Shown piece by piece: positions 12,753 through 21,268 of a stretch of 24,398 bases of DNA. Below the pieces are notes generated by a model. That model worked only from the letters and a program-made list of their open reading frames with translations. It ran no database searches and had not been told where the DNA came from. Origin of the DNA: a virus; the IMG/VR virus record IMGVR_UViG_3300030331_000156, positions 1 through 24,398 of that record. One strand, 5' to 3'. The translations under genes were made by a program, and so were the position numbers. Every line of letters starts with the position of its first letter. Position 1 is the first letter of the stretch.

Positions 12753-14996
12753 CTAATTATCCGTAATTTGTTCAGTTATTGGAACTGTTACTGCTGGTCT
12801 TACAACAGTAGGTAATTCTTTACCAGATGGTAAAGTGCCAAATTTTTTATTTAAATCTTCAAAATATTTTGCCATTCTTTGACCTAATAATTTTTGATAT
12901 ACTTTTCCACTTTTACCACTTTTAGCAGCTAAATCAGCTAATTTTTTTGTTGCTGGTAAAGATAAAAATTTACTAATTGCATACATTCCACCCATTCCTA
13001 AAGCTATTGTTGCTATACCACCACCAGCAAATGCTCCAGCTCCTGTCATTCCTAATAATGACATTGGTGTTAAAGAACCTGCTGCTCTTAACATAGTTGA
13101 CCTTTGCACAAATGTTGAAATAGACATAGCTGCGTTTGGCATTACTTCTAAAGCATTTAAAAAACCTTCTAGTTTTTTTGGTGTTACATTAGGAAATCCC
13201 TCTAACAACATTTTTGTAAATTTATATTTATTACTGCCTTTATTATTTAAACCAAGCATTTCTTTTAATGCTTGTGGTTTAAAATTTGCTTTTAAAACTC
13301 TTTGACCTGCTACATCTTCAACAAGTTCTTTCATCATAATTGTATCAAAATGATTTGCCGCTAATAAATTAAAACGCCAATTTACATCTTGTTTGCCAGT
13401 TGCTGTTTTTTTTGTTGTTCTTGGTGATTTTAATAATTCTTTTAATTGTTTTAATTTAGCAGGACTACTATCTTTAAATGCCGCAGTAAATAATCCTTCT
13501 AACTTTCCTGTTTCATCTAAAATACCTTTAGTTGAAAAATCTTTTGATGGACTGCCTGTTACTCTTAAACCTTTAGCTCCTATTTTTTCAGCAACTAATT
13601 TAGGCATAATACCTTGTGCCATACCCATCATTTTTGCCCAATTTTCATGTGCTTTTTGTCTTCTTGCAACTGCTTTATTCCAATTTCTAGCGTCTTTACC
13701 TGTTAATTTTAAAACATCACGACCATATTTTTTTGTTAAAATTCCTTTTTCAATAGATTGTATTAAAGATTGTGATAGTTTCTCTGTTGCGGTTTTTGCA
13801 CCACTTTGACCAACAGTTCCTTTATAAGCTGATTTATAAAAATCTTTTAATCCAAAATTTATGTTTTCAAGTGTTTTATAATCAATTTTTTTTGATTTTA
13901 ATTGAGGCAAAACATCATTAGATAAATATTTAATAAAACCTTTATCTATATTTGCACCTTTTAAATTTTCTTTTTTTAATATTGATTGTATTGCTTTAGA
14001 TAACTCTGCTGTGCTAATTGCATTATTTTTAAAAAGGGTTGCAAAGCCTGTTTCAGATTGTTTATATAATCTTCTAGCCTTTGCACTCATATTTTTAAAT
14101 TTTCTTGCACCAACTCTAGCTATCATTTCACTAGCTTCTAATTCAGTCATTTTTTTAGCAGGACTAAATGCTGTTTCTGTATAATGCAACATTGATTTTC
14201 GTATTGCTTCAATTTGTGCTTGAATAGGTTTACCTATTAATGGCATACGACCAAGTGCGTTAAAAGCACCAGCAATAAATCCACCACCTGTCATACCTAT
14301 AGGAAGCTGAAAACCCTCTGGTTTAAGATTATATTTTTTATAATATTCTTTTAAGGATAAACCTTCTTTTTTTGCTTGTTTAGCAATGGTGTCTTTTAAA
14401 CCTTTTTGCACAAATATTGTAGCACTTTGTTCATCAGGCTTTAAAGAACCTGCTAAACGACTAGCTAATGTAGAATCTAAACCAGCTTTTTCTAATTCTG
14501 TTTTTGATGTTGTAACAACTTTTTCTGCACCTTTTTTTGCAGCTTCTATACCTGCTTTTGTAGGCTCTTTAAATGCTTTATATGCTGTACTAATAACGCT
14601 ACCAGCTCCTTTTGTTGCTAAATTAACGCCACCCATAATTGCTGTATTAAATGCAGAATCTGTTAATTGATCTACATTTGATTTTGATGGTAAATCAGGG
14701 TTTATTAAATCACCAGCTTGTTCTAATAAATAATCTGCTGCTCCATAAGCTAGTGTTGATGAAACTAATGGTGCTGGTGTAAAACTTCCAGCAACACTTG
14801 CAGCTATTTCAACTGGGTACTCAACAAATGGCGATATTTTTTTAGGAAAATAATCTTGAGGAACAACACCTAATGATTTAGCTTTTTCTAAAATTTTTGT
14901 ATTTGCTTCTAATTTTGTAACACGACCTTTATCAGCCATTAAATTAGCAGCCATTTTAAATTGATTAAGTTCTTCTCTAATTTGTTTTTCTGACAT
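12753..14996 (-). CDS. Large putative internal virion / DNA-ejection protein
   Basis: 747 residues from ATG 14996; the frame continues to a TTG at 15008 that overlaps the previous gene, so ATG is preferred. Mostly charged helices with many Lys. Counting from the TTG, there is a hydrophobic Ala/Gly stretch near 62-97 ('YPVEIAASVAGSFTPAPLV'), a Gly-rich one near 238-252 ('GMTGGGFIAGAFNALG'), and a membrane-like segment near 650-683 ('GAGAFAGGGIATIALGMGGM'). Long helical proteins with embedded membrane-active stretches, placed between tail genes and fibre, are typical of podovirus ejection proteins that form a channel through the host envelope. No lytic transglycosylase motif is visible. Family identity is not recognised; the role rests on composition and position. 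Confidence 0.65.
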   Translation of the reverse strand: MSEKQIREELNQFKMAANLMADKGRVTKLEANTKILEKAKSLGVVPQDYFPKKISPFVEYPVEIAASVAGSFTPAPLVSSTLAYGAADYLLEQAGDLINPDLPSKSNVDQLTDSAFNTAIMGGVNLATKGAGSVISTAYKAFKEPTKAGIEAAKKGAEKVVTTSKTELEKAGLDSTLASRLAGSLKPDEQSATIFVQKGLKDTIAKQAKKEGLSLKEYYKKYNLKPEGFQLPIGMTGGGFIAGAFNALGRMPLIGKPIQAQIEAIRKSMLHYTETAFSPAKKMTELEASEMIARVGARKFKNMSAKARRLYKQSETGFATLFKNNAISTAELSKAIQSILKKENLKGANIDKGFIKYLSNDVLPQLKSKKIDYKTLENINFGLKDFYKSAYKGTVGQSGAKTATEKLSQSLIQSIEKGILTKKYGRDVLKLTGKDARNWNKAVARRQKAHENWAKMMGMAQGIMPKLVAEKIGAKGLRVTGSPSKDFSTKGILDETGKLEGLFTAAFKDSSPAKLKQLKELLKSPRTTKKTATGKQDVNWRFNLLAANHFDTIMMKELVEDVAGQRVLKANFKPQALKEMLGLNNKGSNKYKFTKMLLEGFPNVTPKKLEGFLNALEVMPNAAMSISTFVQRSTMLRAAGSLTPMSLLGMTGAGAFAGGGIATIALGMGGMYAISKFLSLPATKKLADLAAKSGKSGKVYQKLLGQRMAKYFEDLNKKFGTLPSGKELPTVVRPAVTVPITEQITDN

Positions 14997-15000
14997 ATTT

Positions 15001-16407
15001 TTACTCAAATGTTACATCTAAATCACTAAAAAATATTTCTTCTGCTTGTTCTTCTGTCATTCCACTATAACCAGAAGTGTCTATTGGGTTTTCAAATAAA
15101 TCCTCTCTTTCACCAAAAAACGCATCTTCACCTCGTCTTTCTTGATTTAAACTATCAATTCTAACATCAGTCATTCTTATTGCCCTTCTTAATTTGTCTA
15201 TTTTAGAATTTGCTTTACGCATTACTGTTTTATCATCTCTTGTGTTAGGGTCTTGCGTTAATGCTATTGCATCTTTTAATTGTCCAGTTAATGCACCTCT
15301 TAAACCTTGATATTTTGCTAATGCTTCACCTTCTGATGAATAACTTGATATTGAACCATCTGCATTAAATTCAGCAGGCAACTGATTATTAACTGCTTTT
15401 TTATCAAAAACTGTTACACGACCACCAACATTATCAACTAATATACCTCTAACTTCATTAAAATAATCTACAGTAGCTGCTCTTGCTTCCTCAGTTCTTT
15501 TTGCTAAATTTCTTGATGTAAATGGTACACTTATACTACCTGCTATTAAAGCTGCTGTATTTTCAATACCATGTGCCATTTCTGCGTTACCATGTGACCT
15601 TAATTCATAATCGCTTAAAACTATAGGTTTTTTAGTTTCATTTAATTGTTCCATTAAATTTTCACTTGAAACATTTGTATCAATATTAGCGTATGTATTT
15701 GGTGCAGCTAATTGATTTTCTATTACAAATTTATTTTGTTGTTCAACAGCTTGTAAAAATTGCTCAGTTGGTAGGTTTGCAAATTGTGCGTATTGAGGGT
15801 CTTGCCTAAGATTAGCTAAATTTTCAGATTGTTGTCTAGTTTGTTGAACTTCCATCATTTTACCATAAGGGTCGCCTTGCATTGGCGAACCTATAGGTCT
15901 TAACGCACCAGCTTTTTGAAACTCTTGTGCTACTGCAAATATAGGTGCTGCACTCATGTAAGCATCAGAAACCCTATCAAATAAACCACTTGCTCTTTGA
16001 CCTAATGTTCTTTTAGGTTGAGGTTGGGCAGGTTGGGTAGGTGATGAATTTACTTGATTATTTAGTAAACTTTGAGTTTGTTGATTTAGTTGTAAGTTAG
16101 CAGAAGGAGCTGGTGGTAAATTTAAAAGTCCTAGTGTTGTTGTATCTACAACAGGTTGTTTATTCATCATAATATTTTCAACAGTTGGTGCAGCTGTCAT
16201 AACACCTGCATTTGCATTTTTCATAGCTTGGTTTTGTGCTAATAAATTTGCAGCTTCCATTCTTTTTTGTGGACTTATTGTTACGTTAGGAGATAATGCA
16301 CTTTGAGCTTTTTTTATATTTTCTGCTCTTTGTAATCGTAACAATTCAGCGTTTTGTTGAGGGTTATTTGTATCGTAAAAATTACCTTTATATTGAATTA
16401 TAGCCAT
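15001..16407 (-). CDS. Putative internal virion protein, Gln/Asn-rich
   Basis: 468 residues; its ATG overlaps the previous stop (TAATG). The N-terminal third is helical and rich in Gln, Asn and Ala ('NNPQQNAELLRLQRAENIKK'), then comes a Pro/Gln hinge ('PTQPAQPQPKR', 123-133), an amphipathic stretch ('SGLFDRVSDAYMSAAPIFAV', 140-159), more helices, and an acidic C-terminus ('MTEEQAEEIFFSDLDVTFE'). The composition suits a flexible protein packed in the head or ejected with DNA. No enzymatic motif is visible and I do not recognise a named family. It is one of three consecutive genes of this style. Confidence 0.6.
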   Translation of the reverse strand: MAIIQYKGNFYDTNNPQQNAELLRLQRAENIKKAQSALSPNVTISPQKRMEAANLLAQNQAMKNANAGVMTAAPTVENIMMNKQPVVDTTTLGLLNLPPAPSANLQLNQQTQSLLNNQVNSSPTQPAQPQPKRTLGQRASGLFDRVSDAYMSAAPIFAVAQEFQKAGALRPIGSPMQGDPYGKMMEVQQTRQQSENLANLRQDPQYAQFANLPTEQFLQAVEQQNKFVIENQLAAPNTYANIDTNVSSENLMEQLNETKKPIVLSDYELRSHGNAEMAHGIENTAALIAGSISVPFTSRNLAKRTEEARAATVDYFNEVRGILVDNVGGRVTVFDKKAVNNQLPAEFNADGSISSYSSEGEALAKYQGLRGALTGQLKDAIALTQDPNTRDDKTVMRKANSKIDKLRRAIRMTDVRIDSLNQERRGEDAFFGEREDLFENPIDTSGYSGMTEEQAEEIFFSDLDVTFE

Positions 16408-17156
16408 TAAAATAACCCCTTTATTCCTGTACCAATTCCAATTACATTACCAATAGTACCTAAAGTTTGATTTAATGGATTTCTTACAAATGGTGAAGTT
16501 TGTGATTTATAACCACCTGCTGCTGTTCCAACTTGACCTAAGAATTGATTTAGGTTTCTTGCTGGTGCAGATTGTAAGAAGTTAAATCTATCCATGTTTG
16601 CTGCAATTTGTCTTTGTGCTTGGTCTTGACGCATTGCACCTACTCTAGCTAAATCTGCATAATCTTGTAAATCAGCTCTTGCTAATGATGGAGCTGCACT
16701 AATCATAGCGTTTTGCCTTCGTCTTTCATTTTCAAAATTTTGCATAAGTGGTGTAGCAAGTGAACGAGCTAATACATCTTGATTAGCACCAGAACCAAGA
16801 CGACCAGCACGACTAAATGTACTTTGTACGTTTTGCGTAATTGGGTCTAATACAGCTTGTCTAAAAAAAGGATTATTGCCTGATAAAAAATCACCACGCA
16901 ATGTATTTAATGAAAGGTTTTGTGCCTCTCTTGTTAATGGACTACCAGATAATGCTCTATTTGTTTGCAAGTTCATAGCCATTTGTTGTTCTGGACTAAA
17001 ACCTGCTACTGTATTTTCTGGAAAATAATTAAAACCACCACCAGTGTTGTATAATCTCTGTGCTTCATTTGCACCATACGCTAAAAATGGTGCTGCATAA
17101 GCAGGGGGATTTATAGTTGTAGTTTGTGGTACTACTTCGTCCTGTCCTATACTCAT
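16407..17156 (-). CDS. Putative internal virion / ejection protein, Gln/Arg-rich
   Basis: 249 residues, coupled to both neighbours by one-base overlaps. The sequence opens 'PPAYAAPFLAYGANEAQRLY' and is followed by 'FSPEQQMAMNLQTNRAL', 'FSRAGRLGSGANQDVLAR' and 'NFENERRRQNAMI', and ends in a Gly/Ile-rich tail ('TIGNVIGIGTGIKGLF'). This pattern of a short Tyr/Pro head, Gln/Arg helices and a Gly-rich hydrophobic end occurs in many short-tailed phages at this place between tail-region genes and large ejection proteins. Membrane insertion by the C-terminal tail is plausible. Function is inferred from context. Confidence 0.65.
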   Translation of the reverse strand: MSIGQDEVVPQTTTINPPAYAAPFLAYGANEAQRLYNTGGGFNYFPENTVAGFSPEQQMAMNLQTNRALSGSPLTREAQNLSLNTLRGDFLSGNNPFFRQAVLDPITQNVQSTFSRAGRLGSGANQDVLARSLATPLMQNFENERRRQNAMISAAPSLARADLQDYADLARVGAMRQDQAQRQIAANMDRFNFLQSAPARNLNQFLGQVGTAAGGYKSQTSPFVRNPLNQTLGTIGNVIGIGTGIKGLF

Positions 17157-17536
17157 TATATACTCCTCATTGATATTGTGCCTACTTCTTCATAAGCTCT
17201 GTCTTTATCTTTTATTCTTGACCACCCTTTGCGACCAATTATTTGTGCATTTTTACAACCAATAGATTTAGCCCATTCACAAATAGGTTGTTCCATTTCT
17301 TTTAATTCTTCTAAATCCCCACCTGCTAACCAAAATCGTATAGATTTAAAGTTAGGGTATGTTACTATCTCCGTAACACAAGCACTTTTTTGACCTGTCC
17401 ATAATTGAGCATCTCCTCGTGCTATTGCATAGAATACATCTTTTTCACTATGAGAATCAATACCTCTTTTTAACGCTTCTAAAATATACTTGCGTGACTT
17501 TAGCCACGATTTTTTATCCAATGATAATGTATTCAT
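17156..17536 (-). CDS. GNAT-like small phage protein
   Basis: 126 residues from ATG 17536; longer in-frame starts overlap the upstream gene by over 100 bases. Blocks typical of a podovirus protein with an acetyltransferase (GNAT) look are present: 'YAIARGDAQLWTG' (36-48), 'CVTEIVTYPN' (53-62), 'SIRFWLAGGDLEELKEM' (65-81), 'EWAKSIGCKNAQIIGRKGW' (87-105). The last contains the Arg/Gly-rich turn where GNAT enzymes hold acetyl-CoA, but the fold may serve a structural role here. It lies among virion genes. Overlap with the previous gene is 23 bases. Enzyme activity is not assured. Confidence 0.65.
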   Translation of the reverse strand: MNTLSLDKKSWLKSRKYILEALKRGIDSHSEKDVFYAIARGDAQLWTGQKSACVTEIVTYPNFKSIRFWLAGGDLEELKEMEQPICEWAKSIGCKNAQIIGRKGWSRIKDKDRAYEEVGTISMRSI

Positions 17537-17828
17537 ATTGTCTTGATGTTCCACTACTATTATGCGTAATCGTAAAAGAGCCGTTTGTTCTAGCTGATAT
17601 AAATAATGCTGTAAGTTCTGCGGCTGCATTTGCAGACTTAGGCATAAAAGTTATAACGCTATTTTCTCCTGCACGAACATCATTTACTGTTGTTGTAGTA
17701 GATGAGGTTTGCAGTGTAACACTACCAGTAGAGTTTATTCCTCCGTCTAATATACGATTAACAACTTCAGCAACTTGTCTAGGGTTGCCACCTTGATGAG
17801 CTAATCGTTTATACTGGTTGTCAGCCAT
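17514..17828 (-). CDS. Small virion protein ('TTTTVNDVRAGENSVI' family)
   Basis: 104 residues, ATG overlapping the previous stop. The first 30 residues are a polar helix ('QYKRLAHQGGNPRQVAEVVN'); the rest is a beta sandwich-like unit with 'SSTTTTVNDVRAGENSVITF' (42-61), 'ALFISARTNGSFTITH' and the end 'SRQYEYIIIG'. This is a familiar phage family encoded just after neck or tail genes in many dsDNA phages and probably forms a virion decoration or fibre-adaptor subunit; the exact role is not established to my knowledge. Confidence 0.7.
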   Translation of the reverse strand: MADNQYKRLAHQGGNPRQVAEVVNRILDGGINSTGSVTLQTSSTTTTVNDVRAGENSVITFMPKSANAAAELTALFISARTNGSFTITHNSSGTSRQYEYIIIG

Positions 17829-19306
17829 TATCTTTTACCTGTTGTTTTTGCCTCTATTTCAACACCTTGTATATACTTCCAAGTGCCTGATACATTTAAT
17901 CTTATTTTATGATACCTACCTTGTTTCGATCTAACATTGCAATATCCATCAGAATTTAATGAACTTGCTGTACCAAAACTATCTTCATCAACCTGTCTAA
18001 ATCGTGATGATACTTGTGCGGTAATGCTAGGTGTTGTGCCACCTACTATTTCTACATAAGGTATAACATTTGTTATTACACTTGCTCGACCATTAGATGT
18101 ATCTAAATCAGCAGTTTCTATTAGTGCTTGTTTATTTATACCACTAAAAGTGTGTAACTTTTTATCTTTAGCACCACCAAATATAAATTGACCACCTATA
18201 TATATTGATGAGTCAAGTGATGCAGGTAAGCCATCAAGTGATGTGCTAATAGCGTCTAATTCTTCTAATGTATAATTAATAGTCATAAATGGTGATATAA
18301 GCTCACAATCTAACTCTGCATACGACCATCTTCGTAACGCATAATTATATATTAATAATCTGTCAGGGTTATCATCATTAGAACTACCTGATGTATATGA
18401 CCACACAACTATTTGTTCTGTAGGGTCAACAGCAGTAGATATTCTGCCCTTGTTTCTTATGGTAAAATCATCAAAGAAAAAACGATTTACTTTTTCTGCA
18501 CCTATAGGTGTACTTCTTTGTCCGTCAAACTGATAAAAACCATCATCTGATAAATAAAATACAGTTTCGCCAACATTTGCTACTGAGTTAGGATAGTTAC
18601 AACCAAACCCTGTTTGCACTTTATCAAACTGAAATATAAGAGGTGTACCAACATACGAACCGCGCACAATACCTTTTTCGCAAAGTATAGTTGCATATTC
18701 GCCACCAACGATACCTGTTATATCGCCCATATCAAATATATCTTGTATATCAGATTGGTCTGTGCCTATTGTCCAACCAGTATGTGATGCTAAAGCAGAA
18801 AAATAAACACGATTAGGATAAGCTGCACCACCATATTTTACATTACCAGTAAATACAAAATCACCAACAACTGCTATATGTTTAGCAGCAGGGCTACCAG
18901 ATATGTCAGCAAAAGCAGAACTTGTACCATTGTCATATACTTGCAATATATTGTTATGTCCTGATGCACCTATAACAAAACCACTAAAGTCTATAAACTT
19001 CCATATATCTTCATCACCTAATGATGTATAATTACCTGCTTTTGATATATTTGTTAAATTAGAGTTTGATTTAGTAAACTCATAAAGTTTTGTAACATCA
19101 CCTGCAAATATCTTAGGATCACCGCTGTCGTCTTTAGCAGCAAAGATACCTCTTAATCTATTGTCAGCAGCATTACTATATTGTGATAAATCTTGTAAAC
19201 CACGATAACCTCGTGCAGCAGGAATAACATTTTTTGCAGTTGTTACTCCGCTCGTGTTATCAGGCTGGTCAGGCAACCATTCGCCAAAAGGTGTATTCAT
19301 TGCCAT
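17828..19306 (-). CDS. Tail hub / DNA-stabilisation protein, beta-propeller-like
   Basis: 492 residues, GGAGAATAAATA upstream of ATG 19306. The protein is dominated by beta strands and repeated 'VVGDFVFTGNVKY', 'GETVFYLSDDGFYQFDGQRS' and 'LLIYNYALRRWSYAELD' elements. Those phrases mark the large neck/tail protein of podoviruses that plugs the portal (P22 gp10-like or T7 gp12-like nozzle; I cannot choose between them by eye). The neighbours are the adaptor upstream and small virion proteins downstream, as expected for the tail tube or stopper. The start 'MAMNTPFGEWLPDQPDNTSG' is conserved in style, with a proline-rich surface loop. No enzymatic motif. Confidence 0.72.
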   Translation of the reverse strand: MAMNTPFGEWLPDQPDNTSGVTTAKNVIPAARGYRGLQDLSQYSNAADNRLRGIFAAKDDSGDPKIFAGDVTKLYEFTKSNSNLTNISKAGNYTSLGDEDIWKFIDFSGFVIGASGHNNILQVYDNGTSSAFADISGSPAAKHIAVVGDFVFTGNVKYGGAAYPNRVYFSALASHTGWTIGTDQSDIQDIFDMGDITGIVGGEYATILCEKGIVRGSYVGTPLIFQFDKVQTGFGCNYPNSVANVGETVFYLSDDGFYQFDGQRSTPIGAEKVNRFFFDDFTIRNKGRISTAVDPTEQIVVWSYTSGSSNDDNPDRLLIYNYALRRWSYAELDCELISPFMTINYTLEELDAISTSLDGLPASLDSSIYIGGQFIFGGAKDKKLHTFSGINKQALIETADLDTSNGRASVITNVIPYVEIVGGTTPSITAQVSSRFRQVDEDSFGTASSLNSDGYCNVRSKQGRYHKIRLNVSGTWKYIQGVEIEAKTTGKR

Positions 19307-19309
19307 TAT

Positions 19310-19930
19310 TTATTCTCCATATACGCTTCGCATCTCTAAACCAACACCATAACTACCTTTTTCATCATCTACTCTAATTTGTTGTAACATTGTTTGTATT
19401 AATGCTTCGTACTGTGTTGCCCTTTGTTCATCTAACAAAAACGTGTAAGCGTGAAATAAGCTCGTATAGAGGTATAAATCAGGATAGCGTGTCAATATAG
19501 TGTTAGAGGTGTTACTGTCGCTTAGAGAGCTTACAGAGCCTTTATAGGTTAGTTCTATATTGTATGTAGAGTCAGGTATTGGTGCTAAGAATAAATTATC
19601 ACCAATAACGCTATAAACTTTAGGACAACCAGTAGCTGCAGTTGCATATTCTTTTTTTACTTGTAAGGGTGATAAAAACCTTAATGTAACTCTTGGATTA
19701 TTCATAATTTTTACATTACGAATAGTACGCATATCGCTTGGCAAAGATACATAAGCATTGTCTGCTGTGGTTGTTAATGTTGTTCGTGTATCTTGCGATC
19801 TTGTTTCTAATTCACGAGATATACGGCTTTCAGCTAAATCAATAAAAGTATCTATTTCATTTGTTAAATCATCTCTTGCTAAAAAATCAGCAATAGCTGT
19901 TTTAAGTTCTGAATAAGTTGTAATTGCCAT
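19310..19930 (-). CDS. Head-tail adaptor protein
   Basis: 206 residues, coupled to the upstream gene by a one-base overlap. It begins with 'TTYSELKTAIADFLARDDLT' and 'IDTFIDLAESRISRELETRS', the two helices that open phage adaptor proteins (P22 gp4/T7 gp11-like function, DUF6682-like family), then strands ('YVSLPSDMRTIRNVKIM' and 'PKVYSVIGDNLFLAPIPDST') and C-terminal helices ('LFHAYTFLLDEQRATQYEAL'). The adaptor ring sits below the portal and receives the tail. Its place between capsid genes and the beta-rich tail protein supports this. Confidence 0.78.
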   Translation of the reverse strand: MAITTYSELKTAIADFLARDDLTNEIDTFIDLAESRISRELETRSQDTRTTLTTTADNAYVSLPSDMRTIRNVKIMNNPRVTLRFLSPLQVKKEYATAATGCPKVYSVIGDNLFLAPIPDSTYNIELTYKGSVSSLSDSNTSNTILTRYPDLYLYTSLFHAYTFLLDEQRATQYEALIQTMLQQIRVDDEKGSYGVGLEMRSVYGE

Positions 19931-20253
19931 TATACGTTACCACCACCTGTTCTAAAATATTTATTATCAGGGTCATTAAGCCATCTAGCCCATGCCCTTT
20001 TGTTATGTTTTGGTTCTCCAAGTTTTTGTTTTAATTCAAAATATAAGTTTGCAGGTATTTCTGCAATTTGCCTCATGTGTTTTTGTGTGCCTACTAAATC
20101 GTATGGCTTGTAATCAATATCTAAATTTTTTGCTTTTTGTATAATATGTTTTGTTTCTTGTTCTACTGAAACATGATGTTGACCATTATTGCCACCATGA
20201 AAATATGTTGTTTTCTTTTGGTATGGGTCATATCCAATAATTTTTTTTGTCAT
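19930..20253 (-). CDS. Small conserved head-region protein ('WARWLNDPDNKYFRTGGG')
   Basis: 107 residues. It has a basic, His-rich start ('YFHGGNNGQHHVSVEQETKH'), a middle helix and a conserved C-terminus ('NKRAWARWLNDPDNKYFRTG'). That last block is a strong family marker in phages with this kind of capsid gene, always next to the major capsid protein as far as I recall, though a function has not been assigned that I know of. It could be a minor capsid or connector protein. The ribosome binding site is weak (GAG), and a hairpin lies between it and the capsid gene, so it may be expressed far less than the capsid. Confidence 0.7.
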   Translation of the reverse strand: MTKKIIGYDPYQKKTTYFHGGNNGQHHVSVEQETKHIIQKAKNLDIDYKPYDLVGTQKHMRQIAEIPANLYFELKQKLGEPKHNKRAWARWLNDPDNKYFRTGGGNV

Positions 20254-20270
20254 TATCTACTCTTGTTTTT

Positions 20271-20296
20271 GAGGGCTGCCCTCAAAGACAGCCCTC
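20271..20296 (-). other. Hairpin after the major capsid gene, with two alternative folds
   Basis: GAGGGCTG (20271-20278) pairs with CAGCCCTC (20289-20296), giving an eight-base, G+C-rich stem. The loop carries a second copy of the 5' arm on the minus strand, so GAGGGC and GCCCTC can instead form a tighter palindrome (20271-20283). Transcription here runs on the minus strand, where the stem is followed by A's and not T's, so it is not a typical terminator. On the plus strand only TTT follows. An RNA-stability or processing element that shields abundant capsid mRNA is a reasonable reading. Confidence 0.65.
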
Positions 20297-20306
20297 TTTA
20301 GTTAGA

Positions 20307-21251
20307 CTAAGATGTGCTTAGGTCTGTAACCATAGCGTGTGCTTTTGGTGCAGTTGGAATAAATGTCCATTCTGAAACAATAGCAAACTTAGTAGCGTCA
20401 CCAGTAGGTGCTACATCTGATACAGAGAATAATCTATTAGGTAATGAACCAACTGAATAATGGTCACTATCCAATAAGAATATTGTATCATTTAGCATTT
20501 GTCTGTCTATTGTGACATTTAACTCACCAAAGTCAGTTAGATACATTGACACACTTCCAATAATAGCAATATCTCTTGGTGCTGTATATTGTAATTGTGC
20601 AGTTGCAACTGAACCACTTGATAAGTCACTAAACGCAACTTTATTAGCAGGGGAAACAACTAACATATCAGGTTGTCCACCATCATCATACGCAAGTTTC
20701 ATTGCAGCATCTATTTTAGCTAAAGTAAGTGCAGCGTTAGTACCAGCTTTGTCAGAAACATCACTACCATCACCTGTTGGTGTTGTAGATGGTGATACAA
20801 GGTTTACATTAGTTATATAAGAACTAATTTTACCTGCTTTTCTTGGGTCTGATGCTGAACGAGCCTCATTTTTACATAATGCTTTTTCAATGTCTCTACG
20901 TTGTTCTAGTCCTTTTAGAACCTTAACATAAGCTGTTTCTTTATCTCTACCAGCTTTATCTACTACATCTAGTGTACCAGATACTGATGCTGCTTGTACT
21001 GAGATTTGATGATAATTACCAAGTCTGGTAGTTACAGTTGGATTGACATAAGAATAGTCTGCTCCTTCTGCAACATAGTTATCATCAGCTGCTGCTGTAA
21101 GTTCTTGAACTTGCCATTCGTAAAATACGCCTGATGTTGTTACTTTTTTACCATTAGAAAAAATAGGTGTTTCTGCTGGGTCAATACGAGTAATTACATC
21201 TGACAAATCTTCTCTTTCACCAATGGCGTTTGCGGTTTTATATACTGCCAT
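20307..21251 (-). CDS. Major capsid protein, DUF5309 type (HK97 fold)
   Basis: 314 residues, with AAGGAGTTAATT before ATG 21251, a strong ribosome binding site. The opening 'TANAIGEREDLSDVITRIDP' and 'AETPIFSNGKKVTTSG', followed by 'YEWQVQELTAAADDNYVAEG', is the signature of the DUF5309/SU10-type major capsid family, in which the N-terminal arm leads into the HK97-like core. Later blocks also fit: 'NYHQISVQAASVSGTLDVVD', 'KLAYDDGGQPDMLVVSPANK' and 'LFSVSDVAPTGDATKFAIVS'. The length is typical of the family. It follows the scaffold gene directly, as in most dsDNA phages. Expected to be the most abundant virion protein. Confidence 0.9.
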   Translation of the reverse strand: MAVYKTANAIGEREDLSDVITRIDPAETPIFSNGKKVTTSGVFYEWQVQELTAAADDNYVAEGADYSYVNPTVTTRLGNYHQISVQAASVSGTLDVVDKAGRDKETAYVKVLKGLEQRRDIEKALCKNEARSASDPRKAGKISSYITNVNLVSPSTTPTGDGSDVSDKAGTNAALTLAKIDAAMKLAYDDGGQPDMLVVSPANKVAFSDLSSGSVATAQLQYTAPRDIAIIGSVSMYLTDFGELNVTIDRQMLNDTIFLLDSDHYSVGSLPNRLFSVSDVAPTGDATKFAIVSEWTFIPTAPKAHAMVTDLSTS

Positions 21252-21268
21252 AATTAACTCCTTTTAGG

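Noticed and set aside
12058-12756. A 232-residue open frame on the + strand over the start of the fibre gene
   Set aside because: It reads as a Val/Pro-rich mirror of the TGN and Ser/Thr repeats of the fibre gene, with no ribosome binding site; it is the shadow of a repetitive gene.
13393-13809. Open frame of 138 residues on the + strand
   Set aside because: It is antisense to the ejection-like gene, hydrophobic at random and without a start signal; explained by AT-rich Lys/Leu codons on the other strand.
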